A stretch of DNA of 64,000 nucleotides from Allochromatium vinosum DSM 180 (GCF_000025485.1 NC_013851.1:969154-1033153); one strand, 5' to 3'; shown: positions 19,307 to 30,564, numbered from the stretch's first letter. A program made the numbers and translations. The notes: a model not told the origin generated them from the letters alone.

Positions 19307-21634
19307 ATGCGGTTTGATGTCGGATTGGGCTTCGTGCTGGGTGTCATCGGACTGTATCGGCTGTCGGCGCTGCCGCCGTGGTGGGCCGTGGTGCTGGGGC
19401 TGTCGGCGTCGGCCGTGCTGGCCTGGGTCTGGCCCCGGACGCGCTGGATGCTCTTCCTGTGTCTCGGCTTCGGCTGGGCCTGGTTCCACGCCTGCCAGTT
19501 GCTGTGCGCTCCCTTCCCGGAGGGGCTGGCACGCGCGCCGCTGGTCGTCGAGGGGCGTGTGACCTCGATCCCCGGCGTCGAGGCGCATCGAACGCGCTTT
19601 CTGCTCGACGTCGAGCGCACCTGGGATGCACGGGGAGCCGAGCTGGACGTCAGCGGCCGGGTGCGGATCTCCTGCTATCGCGACTGTCCGACGCTGTCGG
19701 CCGGTGAGCGCTGGCGTATCGATGTCCGTCTCAAACCGCGTCATGGTTCGCTGAATCCGGGCGGTTTCGACTATGAGCGCTGGCTGTTCGAGCAGGGGCT
19801 CGTCGCGACCGGCTATCCGCGTGGACGGGATGCCTTCGCGCGCCTGGACACGGGACCGGGGGGGTATTGGCTGACCCGCCTGCGTCAGCGTCTGGCCGAG
19901 CATCTGGCCCGAATGCTGGACGGTTCGCCGCAACTCGGGCTGATCCAGGCGCTGACCCTGGGCGAGCGTAGCGCACTGGAGCGCGAGACCTGGGAGACCT
20001 TCAGCCGCACCGGCACCAGTCACCTGGTCGCCATCTCGGGGCTGCATGTGGGGCTGGTGGCCGGCGGTGTCTTCTGGCTGGCCCGCCGGCTGTGGGCGCG
20101 GAGCACGCGTCTGACCCTGCTCCTGGCGGCTCCACGCGCGGCGGCGGTCTTCAGTCTGCTGGCCGGGTTCGGCTACGCGGCGCTGGCCGGATTCGCCATC
20201 TCGACCCAGCGGGCACTCATCATGCTGGCCGTGGTGCTGGGAGCGCTGTTCTGGCAGCGCACGCTGCGGCCTTATCAGGCGCTGAGGCTGGCCCTGGTCG
20301 GGGTGCTGGTCTGGGATCCGGGGGCCGTGCTGTCCTACGGCTTCTGGCTGTCGTTCGGGGCTGTGGCCTTTCTGCTGCTGCACCTGGGGCAGCGGTTGCC
20401 GGGCCGCGATCTCTGGACGCGCTGGGGACGGGCGCAATGGGCGGTCGGTCTGGGGCTGCTGCCGCTACTCTTTCTCTTCTTCGGTCAGGCATCGCTGATC
20501 GCGCCACTGGTCAATCTGGTGGCGGTTCCGCTGTTCAGTGCGCCGATCCTGCCGCTGGTGCTGATCGCCAGTCTCCTGAGCCTCGTTCCGGTCACTGGAT
20601 TCGCTGTGCCGCTGCGTCTGGTCGCCGATGGTCTCGGCTGGTGCCTGAACGGGCTGGACTGGCTGGCCGCTCAGCCCTGGTCGGCGGTTCACCTGCCTGC
20701 GCAACCGCTGTGGGCCTGGGGATCGGCCCTGTTGGGGGCGGTGTTGCTCCTTGCGCCGCGCGGTCTGCCGGGGCGCTGGCTGGGCTGGATTCTGATGTTG
20801 CCGCTGGTGGCCGCCCGTCCGGCGACACCGGGTTGGGGCGAGGTCTGGTTCAGTCTGCTCGATGTCGGTCAGGGACAGGCGGCCGTGGTCGAGACCCTGG
20901 ACGGCATTCTGGTCTATGACGCGGGACCGGCCTATCCGGGCGGATTCGACACGGGCGCGATGATGGTGGCGCCCTTTCTGCGCTCACGCGGAATCGAGCG
21001 TATCGATCGGCTCGTCGTCAGTCATGCCGATCGGGATCATGCGGGGGGTGCGGCGGGTCTGTTGGCGCTCGTGCCCGCCGATGACATTCTCACCGGCGAG
21101 CCGGCGCGGCTGAAGCTGGCCGGTGCCCAACCCTGTCTGGCTGGAGAGACCTGGGTTTGGTCGGGCGTAGCCTTTCGTCTGCTGCATCCGAAGCCTGCCG
21201 AACTCGCGGCTGGTCTCAAAGGCAACGAGGCGTCCTGTGTCCTGGAGATCCGCACGGCGGATCAGGCCATTCTGCTGACTGGCGATGTGGGCGCCCGAAC
21301 CGAGGAACGACTGGCCGAGCATCTGGGGGCGGATTGGCGCGTGACGGTGCTGATCGCCGGCCATCACGGGAGCGCCACCTCGACCTCGGCGCGTCTACTG
21401 GACGCGGCTCGGCCGGAGTGGGTGCTGTTCTCGTCCGGCTATGCCAATCAGTTCGGTTTTCCGGCACGCGCGGTGCGCGAGCGTCTGGCCGCGCGCGGCA
21501 TTCCCACCCTGAACACGGCGCTCGACGGTGCCATCCGGTTCAGGTTGGGGCCGAACGGCTGGATTGAGGCGCCGCAGGGATGGCGCACGCACGCCGGACG
21601 GCTGTGGACTCATCGTCCGGCGCGGCCGCCCTGA
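19307..21634 (+). CDS. comEC: DNA internalization-related competence protein ComEC/Rec2
   Basis: A 775-residue inner membrane channel for uptake of single-stranded DNA in natural transformation. An N-terminal DUF4131 region with several helices and the small soluble loop (RVRISCYRDCPTLSAGERWR) is followed by the Competence domain (SRTGTSHLVAISGLHVGLVA, about residues 225-250). The C-terminal metallo-beta-lactamase domain carries SHADRDHAGG at about 572 and VLIAGHHGSATSTS at about 683. All three family modules are present and full length, so the host may be transformable if a type IV pilus is encoded elsewhere. Confidence 0.95.
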   Translation: MRFDVGLGFVLGVIGLYRLSALPPWWAVVLGLSASAVLAWVWPRTRWMLFLCLGFGWAWFHACQLLCAPFPEGLARAPLVVEGRVTSIPGVEAHRTRFLLDVERTWDARGAELDVSGRVRISCYRDCPTLSAGERWRIDVRLKPRHGSLNPGGFDYERWLFEQGLVATGYPRGRDAFARLDTGPGGYWLTRLRQRLAEHLARMLDGSPQLGLIQALTLGERSALERETWETFSRTGTSHLVAISGLHVGLVAGGVFWLARRLWARSTRLTLLLAAPRAAAVFSLLAGFGYAALAGFAISTQRALIMLAVVLGALFWQRTLRPYQALRLALVGVLVWDPGAVLSYGFWLSFGAVAFLLLHLGQRLPGRDLWTRWGRAQWAVGLGLLPLLFLFFGQASLIAPLVNLVAVPLFSAPILPLVLIASLLSLVPVTGFAVPLRLVADGLGWCLNGLDWLAAQPWSAVHLPAQPLWAWGSALLGAVLLLAPRGLPGRWLGWILMLPLVAARPATPGWGEVWFSLLDVGQGQAAVVETLDGILVYDAGPAYPGGFDTGAMMVAPFLRSRGIERIDRLVVSHADRDHAGGAAGLLALVPADDILTGEPARLKLAGAQPCLAGETWVWSGVAFRLLHPKPAELAAGLKGNEASCVLEIRTADQAILLTGDVGARTEERLAEHLGADWRVTVLIAGHHGSATSTSARLLDAARPEWVLFSSGYANQFGFPARAVRERLAARGIPTLNTALDGAIRFRLGPNGWIEAPQGWRTHAGRLWTHRPARPP

Positions 21635-21691
21635 GGCGATCGAGCGTCTGGTGGTGGCGTGTGTGTGCCGACAGTGGCTCGAATGTTCCGA

Positions 21692-22444
21692 TCACTCGAT
21701 GAGGATCGCGCACAGCAGCAGCGCCAGGGTCTCGGTCAGTTCGACCAGGGCGCCGGCGGTGTCGCCGGTGAAGCCGGAGATCCGCGCCAGCATGGCACGT
21801 CGCGCGATCCGGTAGAGCGCCAGCGCCGCCAGGATCAGCGCCAGCCCCGGCCAGCCGCCGAGCGCCAGCATCACGACGCCGGATGCCGAAACGCTCAACC
21901 AGGCCGCCCGCTTGGGCAGATGGTTGAATTGATCGGTGGCCATGCCCTGCCGGCGCGCATAGGGCGTGGTCAGCAGCAGTAGCGGCAACTGCGCCCGTGC
22001 CAACATGGGCGCGGCGAGCAGCGGCCAGACGACCCCGGCCAGGATCAATGTCTTCAGTGCCGCCCATTTGGCGAGCAGCACCAGCCCGATGAGCGTGACG
22101 GCCGCCGGGCCGCTACGCGGATCCTTCATGATCTCCAGCGTGCGCTCGCGGCTGCCGAGTCCGCCGATCCAGGCGTCCGCGCTGTCGGCCAGTCCATCCA
22201 GATGCAGCGCGCCGCTCGACCAGACCCAGAGCATCAGCACCAGAGCCGCCGCGACATCGGGCGGCGCATCCCCCTGCACGAACAGGAAGGCGGCGAACGC
22301 CGCCGGCGCGCCCATCGCCAGGCCGACGAACGGATACCAGGGCACCGAACGCCCGGTCTCGTGCGGTTGCGTCTCACCGGGGTCGGGGAAGGGGAGCCGG
22401 GAGAGGAAACGTCCGGCGATCCAGAGTGGGCGGAGTCGTGTCAT
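21692..22444 (-). CDS. cobS: Adenosylcobinamide-GDP ribazoletransferase CobS
   Basis: A 250-residue inner membrane enzyme that joins alpha-ribazole(-phosphate) to adenosylcobinamide-GDP, the last assembly step of adenosylcobalamin. Family markers are FLSRLPFPDP at the N-terminus, WYPFVGLAMGA, and the acidic catalytic motif HLDGLADSADAWIGG. Several hydrophobic helices follow. The ATG at 22444 overlaps the cobC stop by 4 bases. Last gene of the B12 operon. The C-terminal end is near the comEC stop, with the genes convergent. Confidence 0.94.
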   Translation of the reverse strand: MTRLRPLWIAGRFLSRLPFPDPGETQPHETGRSVPWYPFVGLAMGAPAAFAAFLFVQGDAPPDVAAALVLMLWVWSSGALHLDGLADSADAWIGGLGSRERTLEIMKDPRSGPAAVTLIGLVLLAKWAALKTLILAGVVWPLLAAPMLARAQLPLLLLTTPYARRQGMATDQFNHLPKRAAWLSVSASGVVMLALGGWPGLALILAALALYRIARRAMLARISGFTGDTAGALVELTETLALLLCAILIE

Positions 22445-23043
22445 TCGATCGTACCGTGAGCAATCAGACTCGGACATCCCGGTGGCGGGTAGATCCGCAG
22501 TCGGGTGAGACAGGCATGGGGGACTTCGAGCCGCAACAATCCGGCATCGGCCATGCACAACACCTCAGCGACCAGTACGCGGATGACGCCACCGTGGGTG
22601 ATCAGGAGCGTATGGGCGTCGCACTGGCCGAGCAGGGTTTGCCAGGCCGCCAGCACCCTGGCGCGAAAGTCGGCGAACGGCTCGGCGCGCGGCGGGGTGT
22701 AGCCGGCCGGATCGTCCCAGAATCGCTGGAGCTGATCGCTCGGGATCGCATCGAGTGGAACGCCCTCCCAGTCGCCGAAGGCGCGCTCGCGCCAGTCGTC
22801 CGCCAGGGTCAGGGGCAAGCCGCGCGCGGCGGACAGTTCACGGGCGAAGTCGGCACACCGGCGCGCGGGCGAGGCGATGATCCGCGTCCAGCCGGGCGAG
22901 CCGATGCCGGCCGTTGCGTGCCGCATCTGCTCCCAGCCGAGTGGACTCAAGGGATCGTCGCGTTCGCCGCGAAAACAGGCGCCGCCCTCGACATCGCCAT
23001 GACGCAAGAGGTCGACGAAGCACTCAGGCATGGCCCGGCTCAC
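22441..23043 (-). CDS. cobC: Histidine phosphatase, probable alpha-ribazole-5'-phosphate phosphatase CobC
   Basis: A 200-residue phosphatase of the phosphoglycerate mutase/histidine phosphatase superfamily. The catalytic histidine is in DLLRHGDVEGG, with ASPARRCADFA, the acid WRERAFGDWEG and the second histidine LLITHGGVIRVL. General family membership alone would not give the substrate, but its place between cobT and cobS, overlapping the latter by 4 bases, supports dephosphorylation of alpha-ribazole phosphate in nucleotide-loop assembly. Confidence 0.9.
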   Translation of the reverse strand: MSRAMPECFVDLLRHGDVEGGACFRGERDDPLSPLGWEQMRHATAGIGSPGWTRIIASPARRCADFARELSAARGLPLTLADDWRERAFGDWEGVPLDAIPSDQLQRFWDDPAGYTPPRAEPFADFRARVLAAWQTLLGQCDAHTLLITHGGVIRVLVAEVLCMADAGLLRLEVPHACLTRLRIYPPPGCPSLIAHGTIE

Positions 23044-23083
23044 GTGCAGACCGAGCCAAACAGCGTGGCCGACTCGCCGTCAC

Positions 23084-24139
23084 TCACGCCTCGCTCACGC
23101 CCGCTTCGTCGAAGGTGGCCATCTTCCGGTGCACGACACAGGCCATGCGCAGCAGGGGCACCAGAGCCGCGCCGCCCGTGGCCTCGCCGAGCCGCAGCCG
23201 CAGATGCAGGTAGGGGTCGGCGTCGAGCGCCTCCATCATGTGCCGATGCCCAGGCTCGGCCGAGCCGTGCGAGAACAGCATCCAGTCACGCACGCCGGGA
23301 TTGATCCGGGTGGCCACCAGGGCCGCCGAGCTGATGATGAAGCCATCGACCAGGATCGGCAGTCCGAGCTGCGCGGCGCGGATGAAGGCGCCCGTGCTGG
23401 CGGCGATGTCGAAACCGCCGAGACGCCGCAGCAACTCCAGCGGTCCATGTTCGGAGCGGGCATGAAGCTCCAGGGCTGCGGCGATCACCTGAGCCTTGCG
23501 CGAGACGCCCTGGCTGTCGAGTCCGGTGCCGGGGCCGGTCAGGATCGACGGCTCCAGATCCAGCAGGGCGCAGGCCAGCGCGGTCGCCGGGGTGGTGTTG
23601 CCGATGCCCATTTCGCCGCAGATCAGGAGTCGCGCGCCCTCGTCGACGGCGCGTTCGACCGCCGTGCGGCCGATGTCGAGTGCGCGCGCGAGCTGGTCAT
23701 CGGTCATGGCCGGTTCACGGGCGATGTTGCCGGTGCCCGCACCGAGCCGTTCGGAACGCACGCCGGCGACCGGGCCGGGGTCGGTGGCGATGCCCAGATC
23801 GAAGATCTCCATCACGGCGTCGATCGCCTCGGCCATCACCGAGACGGCCGCGCCGCCGCGCGCGATGTTGTGCAGCATCTGGAGCGTGACTTCGCGCGGG
23901 AAGCAGGACACGCCCTCGGTGGCCACGCCGTGATCGGAGACGAATTGCAGGATGCGCACCGGGTCGGGCGTGGGCGCGTCCGTACCCTGCATCCCGGCGA
24001 GCCGGATCGCCATCTCTTCCAGGCGACCGAGCGAACCGCGCGGTTTGGTGAGCTGATCCTGACGTGCCTGGGCCGCCGCGGCGGCCTGATGATCGATGGA
24101 GCGGCAGGGGTGTTGAATCCAGTCGAGCGTCATGTTCAT
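23084..24139 (-). CDS. cobT: Nicotinate-nucleotide--dimethylbenzimidazole phosphoribosyltransferase CobT
   Basis: A 351-residue enzyme that activates the lower-ligand base as alpha-ribazole phosphate. Markers include TKPRGSLGRLEEMAIRLAG near the N-terminus, FVSDHGVATEGVSCFPREVT, CGEMGIGNTTPATALACALL and VDGFIISSAALVA. The protein is full length. It lies 68 bp after btuB and 40 bp before cobC on the same strand, within the riboswitch-controlled B12 operon. Confidence 0.95.
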   Translation of the reverse strand: MNMTLDWIQHPCRSIDHQAAAAAQARQDQLTKPRGSLGRLEEMAIRLAGMQGTDAPTPDPVRILQFVSDHGVATEGVSCFPREVTLQMLHNIARGGAAVSVMAEAIDAVMEIFDLGIATDPGPVAGVRSERLGAGTGNIAREPAMTDDQLARALDIGRTAVERAVDEGARLLICGEMGIGNTTPATALACALLDLEPSILTGPGTGLDSQGVSRKAQVIAAALELHARSEHGPLELLRRLGGFDIAASTGAFIRAAQLGLPILVDGFIISSAALVATRINPGVRDWMLFSHGSAEPGHRHMMEALDADPYLHLRLRLGEATGGAALVPLLRMACVVHRKMATFDEAGVSEA

Positions 24140-24207
24140 GGGACTTTGATGTCAGGCTGTCGATGGGCATCGCTAGACTCTGCCCATCCTACGAAGGGTT
24201 ATTGGAG

Positions 24208-26079
24208 TTACGGCTGATACCGGAGCGTCAAATAGAACGAGCGCCCGAGCTGATTGTATAGATAGGCGGTCTCGTACTCTTCGTCGAGCGCGTTTTCGAG
24301 ACTCGCCTGCAAGCGTAGCGCTGGATTGATCCGGTATTCGGCGCGCAGGTCGAGCAGCGCATAGCCGTCGAGCCGGTTCTTGTTGGCCAGATCGTCGTAA
24401 CGTCGGCCGGCGACGAAGACCGTGCCCCCGAGCGACCAGCGGTCGAAGCGCCGTTCCAGGTCGATCTCCAGACTCTGTTCGGGACGCCGTGGCAGGAGAT
24501 TGCCCTGGTTGGCGTCAGGTGAGCGGTTCTCGGGATCGAGCAGGGTCAGGCTGGTCTTGAGGCTCCAGTCGCGATAGTCGGCACGGGTCGTCGCTTCCAG
24601 GCCGCGAATGCGCGCGCGCCGGACGTTGGCCGCCGCCGACAGTGCCGCATCATAGGCGATCAGATCGTCGATGTCGGTCTCGTAGAGGCTCAGATCCCAG
24701 CGTCCGTCGATCCCGGGGCCGACCGGCAGCTCACCGGCGATTCCCAGCTCCCAGCTGCGCGAGCGCTCCGGGTCCAGGTCCGGGTTGCCGTAGCTGGGGT
24801 AATAGAGATCGTTGAAGCTCGGCGCCTTGAAGGCGGTGCCATAGGCCAGCGAGACGCGCAGGCCGGTGTCGAACACATAGCCGAGCGCGGCATTGCCGGT
24901 GCCGTGCCCGCCCAGATCGCCGTCCTCGTCCTGGCGCAGGCTGAGCTTGAGATCCGCCGCGCCGAGGCTGGCCTGATATTCGCCGAAGACGCCCAGGTTG
25001 TCGCGGGTGTCGCGACTGTAGTCGACGGTGCCGTCGACGTGGTCGACGCGATAATCCAGACCCAGTGTGGCCAGCTGGGCCTTGGTAAGACGCCAGTCGT
25101 TCTGCAACGAGAGACTGTCGCGCGTGGTCTCGAAGCGATCGACGAAACGCTCGCCGTCGTCCGTGTCCGGATCGTCGAAGAAGGAGCGATAACTGTCCAG
25201 GCTCTGTCCGGCGGCCAGCGTCAGGGTCCAGGGCGTGAGCGGCTTGAGGATCGCCTTGGCGCCCAGCACCTGCTGTTCGGAGCGCGAGACGTTGCCGGCG
25301 AAGGCCGAGCCGTCGAAGTCGAGTCGGCCCTCGGTGCGCAGGGCGTTGAACTCCAGCTCGGCCTGCTCGCTGAAGCTGTAACCGGCGCGCAGACTCAGGC
25401 CCAGATTGCGATAGGGATCGCGGTCGTCCTGCTCGACACCGCAGCCGGCGAAAGGCTTGGAGCGTCCGGAGCAGGCGTCGATGCCATGGGTGCGGTCGAG
25501 GCTCGCGCCCAGATCGACCCAGCCGCGCTCGCCGCCGCCCGAGAGTCCGGCGGCAACGCGGGTGGTGTGGAGGGTGCCGGCCCCCAGCGTCAGGCGTGGC
25601 GACCAGTCACCGCCGCCGCGGCGGGTGAAGATCTGGATCACGCCGCCGATGGCCTCCGATCCATAGAGACTGGAGCGCGGCCCGCGCACCACCTCGATGC
25701 GTTCGATCTGCTCGATCGGCAGATCCTCCAGCGAGGCCGTGCCCGAGGTCGCCGAGCCGATCTTGATGCCGTCGACCAGCACCAGCACATGGTTTGAGTT
25801 GGTGCCGCGCAGAAAGAGCGAGGATTGATGACCGGGGCCGCCGGTGCGCACGAGGCTGACGCCGGGCAGACCGCGCAGCAGATCCGGCACCGAGCGCGCC
25901 TGACGGCGTTCGATCTCGGGGCGGTCGATGACTGTGACCGAGGCCAGCGTCGTGCTCTCGGGTTCAGCGGTCCGGGTGGCCGTGACCACCACGGATTCGA
26001 GTTGAGTGGGCGTCTCGTCGGCCAGGACGAGACCGGCCAGCGGCAGGCTCAGCGCCGCCAGCATCCAGGGATGGGACAT
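24208..26079 (-). CDS. btuB: TonB-dependent vitamin B12 receptor BtuB
   Basis: Outer membrane receptor for cobalamin, 623 residues. A short signal peptide ends near LAGLVLADE; the TonB box is in LESVVVTATRT. The plug domain includes DLLRGLPGVSLVRTGGPGHQ, VLVLVDGIKIGSA and VEVVRGPRSSLYGSEAIGGV-type sequence, followed by a beta barrel that ends SFYLTLRYQP. Substrate assignment relies on the cobalamin riboswitch directly upstream and the cobTCS genes downstream, which together make B12 or cobinamide the likely cargo. It must be energised by a TonB complex; a dedicated TonB-ExbBD is encoded in the window but is tied to the molybdenum cluster. Confidence 0.93.
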   Translation of the reverse strand: MSHPWMLAALSLPLAGLVLADETPTQLESVVVTATRTAEPESTTLASVTVIDRPEIERRQARSVPDLLRGLPGVSLVRTGGPGHQSSLFLRGTNSNHVLVLVDGIKIGSATSGTASLEDLPIEQIERIEVVRGPRSSLYGSEAIGGVIQIFTRRGGGDWSPRLTLGAGTLHTTRVAAGLSGGGERGWVDLGASLDRTHGIDACSGRSKPFAGCGVEQDDRDPYRNLGLSLRAGYSFSEQAELEFNALRTEGRLDFDGSAFAGNVSRSEQQVLGAKAILKPLTPWTLTLAAGQSLDSYRSFFDDPDTDDGERFVDRFETTRDSLSLQNDWRLTKAQLATLGLDYRVDHVDGTVDYSRDTRDNLGVFGEYQASLGAADLKLSLRQDEDGDLGGHGTGNAALGYVFDTGLRVSLAYGTAFKAPSFNDLYYPSYGNPDLDPERSRSWELGIAGELPVGPGIDGRWDLSLYETDIDDLIAYDAALSAAANVRRARIRGLEATTRADYRDWSLKTSLTLLDPENRSPDANQGNLLPRRPEQSLEIDLERRFDRWSLGGTVFVAGRRYDDLANKNRLDGYALLDLRAEYRINPALRLQASLENALDEEYETAYLYNQLGRSFYLTLRYQP

Positions 26080-26259
26080 GGTTCTTCGACTCCGTGCAGT
26101 GAGTCAGGCACACCCGCCTGACTCGACAGGGGAGGGCCGCGATGGGGAGCCGAATGGACGCGCGCCGAATCGCCGGACGAGCCGGGGCACGGGTGCACGG
26201 TCGTCGCCCCACGCGACCCCGTTCATGGAGCCGGCCTCTGTAGTGTTGGCACGGCTCCG

Positions 26260-26470
26260 ATCCCCTGGCCGGTCTCCGGACTCACGAGCGAGGTGCTTGG
26301 GACACTCCGACGCGACGCCTTCCCATGAGCCTGTGCTCACAGTGGCCGTCTGTCGCGTCTTGACTCGTCTACCGTTGCGGGGGCAGTGCCGGCTTTCCTC
26401 GGTCACACTGGACGAGGGCACCGGCTTCCCGTTCAACCGCTGGGTGAAGACCACCAAGCGGCACCGGGGG
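26260..26470 (-). ncRNA. Cobalamin (AdoCbl) riboswitch upstream of btuB
   Basis: Read on the reverse strand, the conserved blocks appear in the right order: GGGAAGCCGGTG (26419-26430), then ACTGCCCCCGCAACGGTA (about 26370-26387), GCCACTGTGAGC (about 26334-26345), and the B12 box AGTCCGGAGACCGGCC (about 26267-26282). It ends roughly 180 bp before the btuB start, leaving room for an expression platform. It should repress the btuB-cobT-cobC-cobS operon when adenosylcobalamin is plentiful. Boundaries are approximate. Confidence 0.95.
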
Positions 26471-26548
26471 ATCAAGGGCGGCTATTAAACAGTGTTTGTG
26501 GGGAAATGACGAATTTTTCGAGGGGCGTTTGCCGTTGACTGAAGCGGC

Positions 26549-26582
26549 AAGACCCGGCCGAGCAAGAACTCGACCGGGTCTT
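26549..26582 (-). terminator. Hairpin downstream of groEL, probable terminator
   Basis: On the reverse strand a 14-bp stem AAGACCCGGTCGAG/CTCGGCCGGGTCTT (one G-U pair) with a 6-base loop lies about 43 bp after the groEL stop. There is no good U-run after it, so it is called from stem strength and position. Confidence 0.6.
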
Positions 26583-26624
26583 GGACATCAGCCCGCTCGG
26601 GGCGATTCAGCGGGAGGCGGCGCC

Positions 26625-28298
<1,674 letters not shown>

Positions 28299-28316
28299 TC
28301 AGATGCGCTCAGGGGC

Positions 28317-28604
28317 TTATTCGATGACGCCCATCAGGTCGTCTTCGCGCATCACCAGCAGCTTCTCGTCGCCGACCTTGACCTCGGTGCCGGAATACTT
28401 GCCGAACAGCACCCGGTCGCCGACCTTGACGTCGAGTGCGCGCACATCGCCGTTGTCGAGGATCTTGCCCTTGCCGACGGCGACGACTTCGCCCTGGCTC
28501 GGCTTCTCGGTCGCGCTGTCGGGGATGAGGATGCCGCCGGCGGAGGTGCGCTCCTCTTCACTGCGACGGATGACGACACGATCATGCAAAGGACGGAGGT
28601 TCAT
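28317..28604 (-). CDS. groS: Co-chaperonin GroES (Hsp10)
   Basis: A 95-residue co-chaperonin that caps GroEL. It starts [20 protein letters not shown] and contains the mobile-loop sequence [20 protein letters not shown] and the family end [12 protein letters not shown]. It is the first gene of the operon; an AAGGGAGA site lies ahead of the ATG and the CIRCE operator ends 55 bp upstream. Confidence 0.98.
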   Translation of the reverse strand: MNLRPLHDRVVIRRSEEERTSAGGILIPDSATEKPSQGEVVAVGKGKILDNGDVRALDVKVGDRVLFGKYSGTEVKVGDEKLLVMREDDLMGVIE

Positions 28605-28658
28605 GGATCTTGGATCTCCCTTGAGGAAGGTCAGTGTGGATCGATCGGGTTGAGGTTG

Positions 28659-28685
28659 TTAGCACTCTTTCGGTGCGAGTGCTAA
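28659..28685. promoter_or_regulatory. CIRCE operator (HrcA binding site) of groESL
   Basis: TTAGCACTC, nine bases, GAGTGCTAA: an exact match to the CIRCE consensus with perfect 9-bp arms, 55 bp before groES. It predicts repression by HrcA, the heat-sensitive repressor; hrcA itself is not in the window. Confidence 0.97.
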
Positions 28686-28812
28686 CAATGTAATCGCAAA
28701 AATGGCCGTGTCAAGGGGGATGCACGCGGCTTGATGGCGACGCCGTTTCCCGACACACTGCGCCGCTTGTCTCATCGATACGCGCTCGACTTCAGGAATC
28801 CCAGCTACCGCC

Positions 28813-30546
28813 GTGACCGCCATCCGCATTCGCCGCATCCCCGACCAGGATGCCCCCATCCCAGCCCGCCATCCGGATGAACTTCTGAGCGTCCTCTATG
28901 CCCATCGCGGTCTGAGTGATCCGGCCGAGGCCGCGCCCGGACTCGGGACGCTCGCGCCCGTGACGGCCCTGTATGGAATGGAGGCCGCCGTGAACCGGCT
29001 GGTCGCGGCGATCCGGTCCGAGCAGTCCATCCTGGTGGTCGGCGACTATGACGCCGACGGTGCCACCGGCAGCGCGCTCGCGGTGCGCGGGCTGCGCGAT
29101 CTGGGCGCACGCCGGGTGTCGTTCCTGGTGCCGAGCCGCTTCTCCAACGGCTATGGGCTGAGTCCCGCCGTGGTCGAGGCGGCGTGCGGGCAGGGCGCGG
29201 ATGTCATCCTGACGGTCGACAACGGCATCTCCAGTCATGCGGCCATGGCGCGCGCCCGCGAGCTGGGGTTGAGCGTGGTCGTGACCGATCATCATCTGCC
29301 CGGCGACGCGCTGCCCGAGGCCGATGCCATCGTCAATCCCAATCAGCCGGGCTGCGGCTTCCCGAGCAAGCATCTGGCCGGGGTCGGCGTGGTCTTCTAT
29401 CTGCTCGCCGCATTGCGCGGGCGGCTACGCGAGAGCGGCTGGTTCGGCGCCGACCGGCCCGAACCCAATCTGGCCGAGCGGCTCGATCTGGTCGCGCTCG
29501 GCACGGTCGCCGATGTGGTCAGCCTGGATCGCAACAACCGCATCCTGGTCGAGCAGGGACTCAGACGAGTGCGCGCCGGGCGCGCCTGTGCCGGGGTGCT
29601 GGCCCTGCTCCAGGTGGCCGGACGCGATCCGGCACGCGCGACGGCGGCCGATTTCGGCTTCTTCGTCGCCCCCCGGCTCAATGCCGCCGGACGCCTGACC
29701 GAGATGTCGCTCGGTGTCGAGTGTCTGCTGACCGACGACCCGGACCGGGCGCTCGCGATGGCCCAGCAGCTCGATGCGCTCAACCGCGAACGCCGGGCGA
29801 TCGAGGGCGCCATGAAAGAGGCCGCCGAGGCCGTGCTCGACGCCCTGATCCTCGATGGCGACTCACTGCCGCCCGGACTCTGTCTGTTCGGCGAGGACTG
29901 GCATCAGGGCGTGTCGGGAATCGTCGCCGCGCGTCTGCGCGAGCGCTATCATCGCCCGACGATTGCTTTCGCCGACGCCGGTGATGGCCGGTTGCGCGGC
30001 TCGGGACGTTCGATCGAGGGGCTGCATCTGCGCGATGCCATCGACTGGGTCGATCGCCGGCATCCGGAGCTGATCGAGTATTTCGGCGGACATGCCATGG
30101 CGGCGGGGCTGACGTTGCGTCCTGGGTGTCTGGAGCCGTTTCGCGACGCCTTCGTCGAGGCCGTCAGAGTACAGCTCGGCGACATTCCGCCGACACCCGA
30201 GATCCGTTCCGACGGCGCCCTGCCGGCCGAACTCCTGACGCTGGAGACCGCCGAGGCGCTGCGTTTCGCCGGTCCCTGGGGTAAGGATTTCCCCGAGCCG
30301 CGTTTCGATGACGTGTTCGAGGTCGTCGAGGCGCGCCTCGTCGGCGATGACCGACGACATCTGAAACTCAGGGTCGCGCCGCCGGGTGGGGCCGTGATCG
30401 AGGCGATCGGCTTCGGTCTCGGTGAGCGGATCGAGGCTGCGCGCGGTGCGGTGCGTCTGGTCTATCGGCTGGACGTGAACAGTTATCGCGGGCGGCAATC
30501 GCTGCAACTGCTGGTCGATCATCTGGCCGACCCAGTGGAGATGTGA
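28813..30546 (+). CDS. recJ: Single-stranded-DNA-specific exonuclease RecJ
   Basis: A 577-residue 5'-3' single-strand exonuclease of the DHH family, used in RecF-pathway recombination and in mismatch and base excision repair. Motifs include VVGDYDADGATGSALAVRGL (metal site), LTVDNGISSHAA, the DHH motif in VVVTDHHLPGDALP, NAAGRLTEMSLGVECLL, and the DHHA1 region GSGRSIEGLHLRDAI with GGHAMAAGLTL. The protein is full length. It is divergent from groES and probably cotranscribed with darP 18 bp downstream. Confidence 0.96.
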   Translation: MTAIRIRRIPDQDAPIPARHPDELLSVLYAHRGLSDPAEAAPGLGTLAPVTALYGMEAAVNRLVAAIRSEQSILVVGDYDADGATGSALAVRGLRDLGARRVSFLVPSRFSNGYGLSPAVVEAACGQGADVILTVDNGISSHAAMARARELGLSVVVTDHHLPGDALPEADAIVNPNQPGCGFPSKHLAGVGVVFYLLAALRGRLRESGWFGADRPEPNLAERLDLVALGTVADVVSLDRNNRILVEQGLRRVRAGRACAGVLALLQVAGRDPARATAADFGFFVAPRLNAAGRLTEMSLGVECLLTDDPDRALAMAQQLDALNRERRAIEGAMKEAAEAVLDALILDGDSLPPGLCLFGEDWHQGVSGIVAARLRERYHRPTIAFADAGDGRLRGSGRSIEGLHLRDAIDWVDRRHPELIEYFGGHAMAAGLTLRPGCLEPFRDAFVEAVRVQLGDIPPTPEIRSDGALPAELLTLETAEALRFAGPWGKDFPEPRFDDVFEVVEARLVGDDRRHLKLRVAPPGGAVIEAIGFGLGERIEAARGAVRLVYRLDVNSYRGRQSLQLLVDHLADPVEM

Positions 30547-30564
30547 CAAGACAGGTTGAATTGA

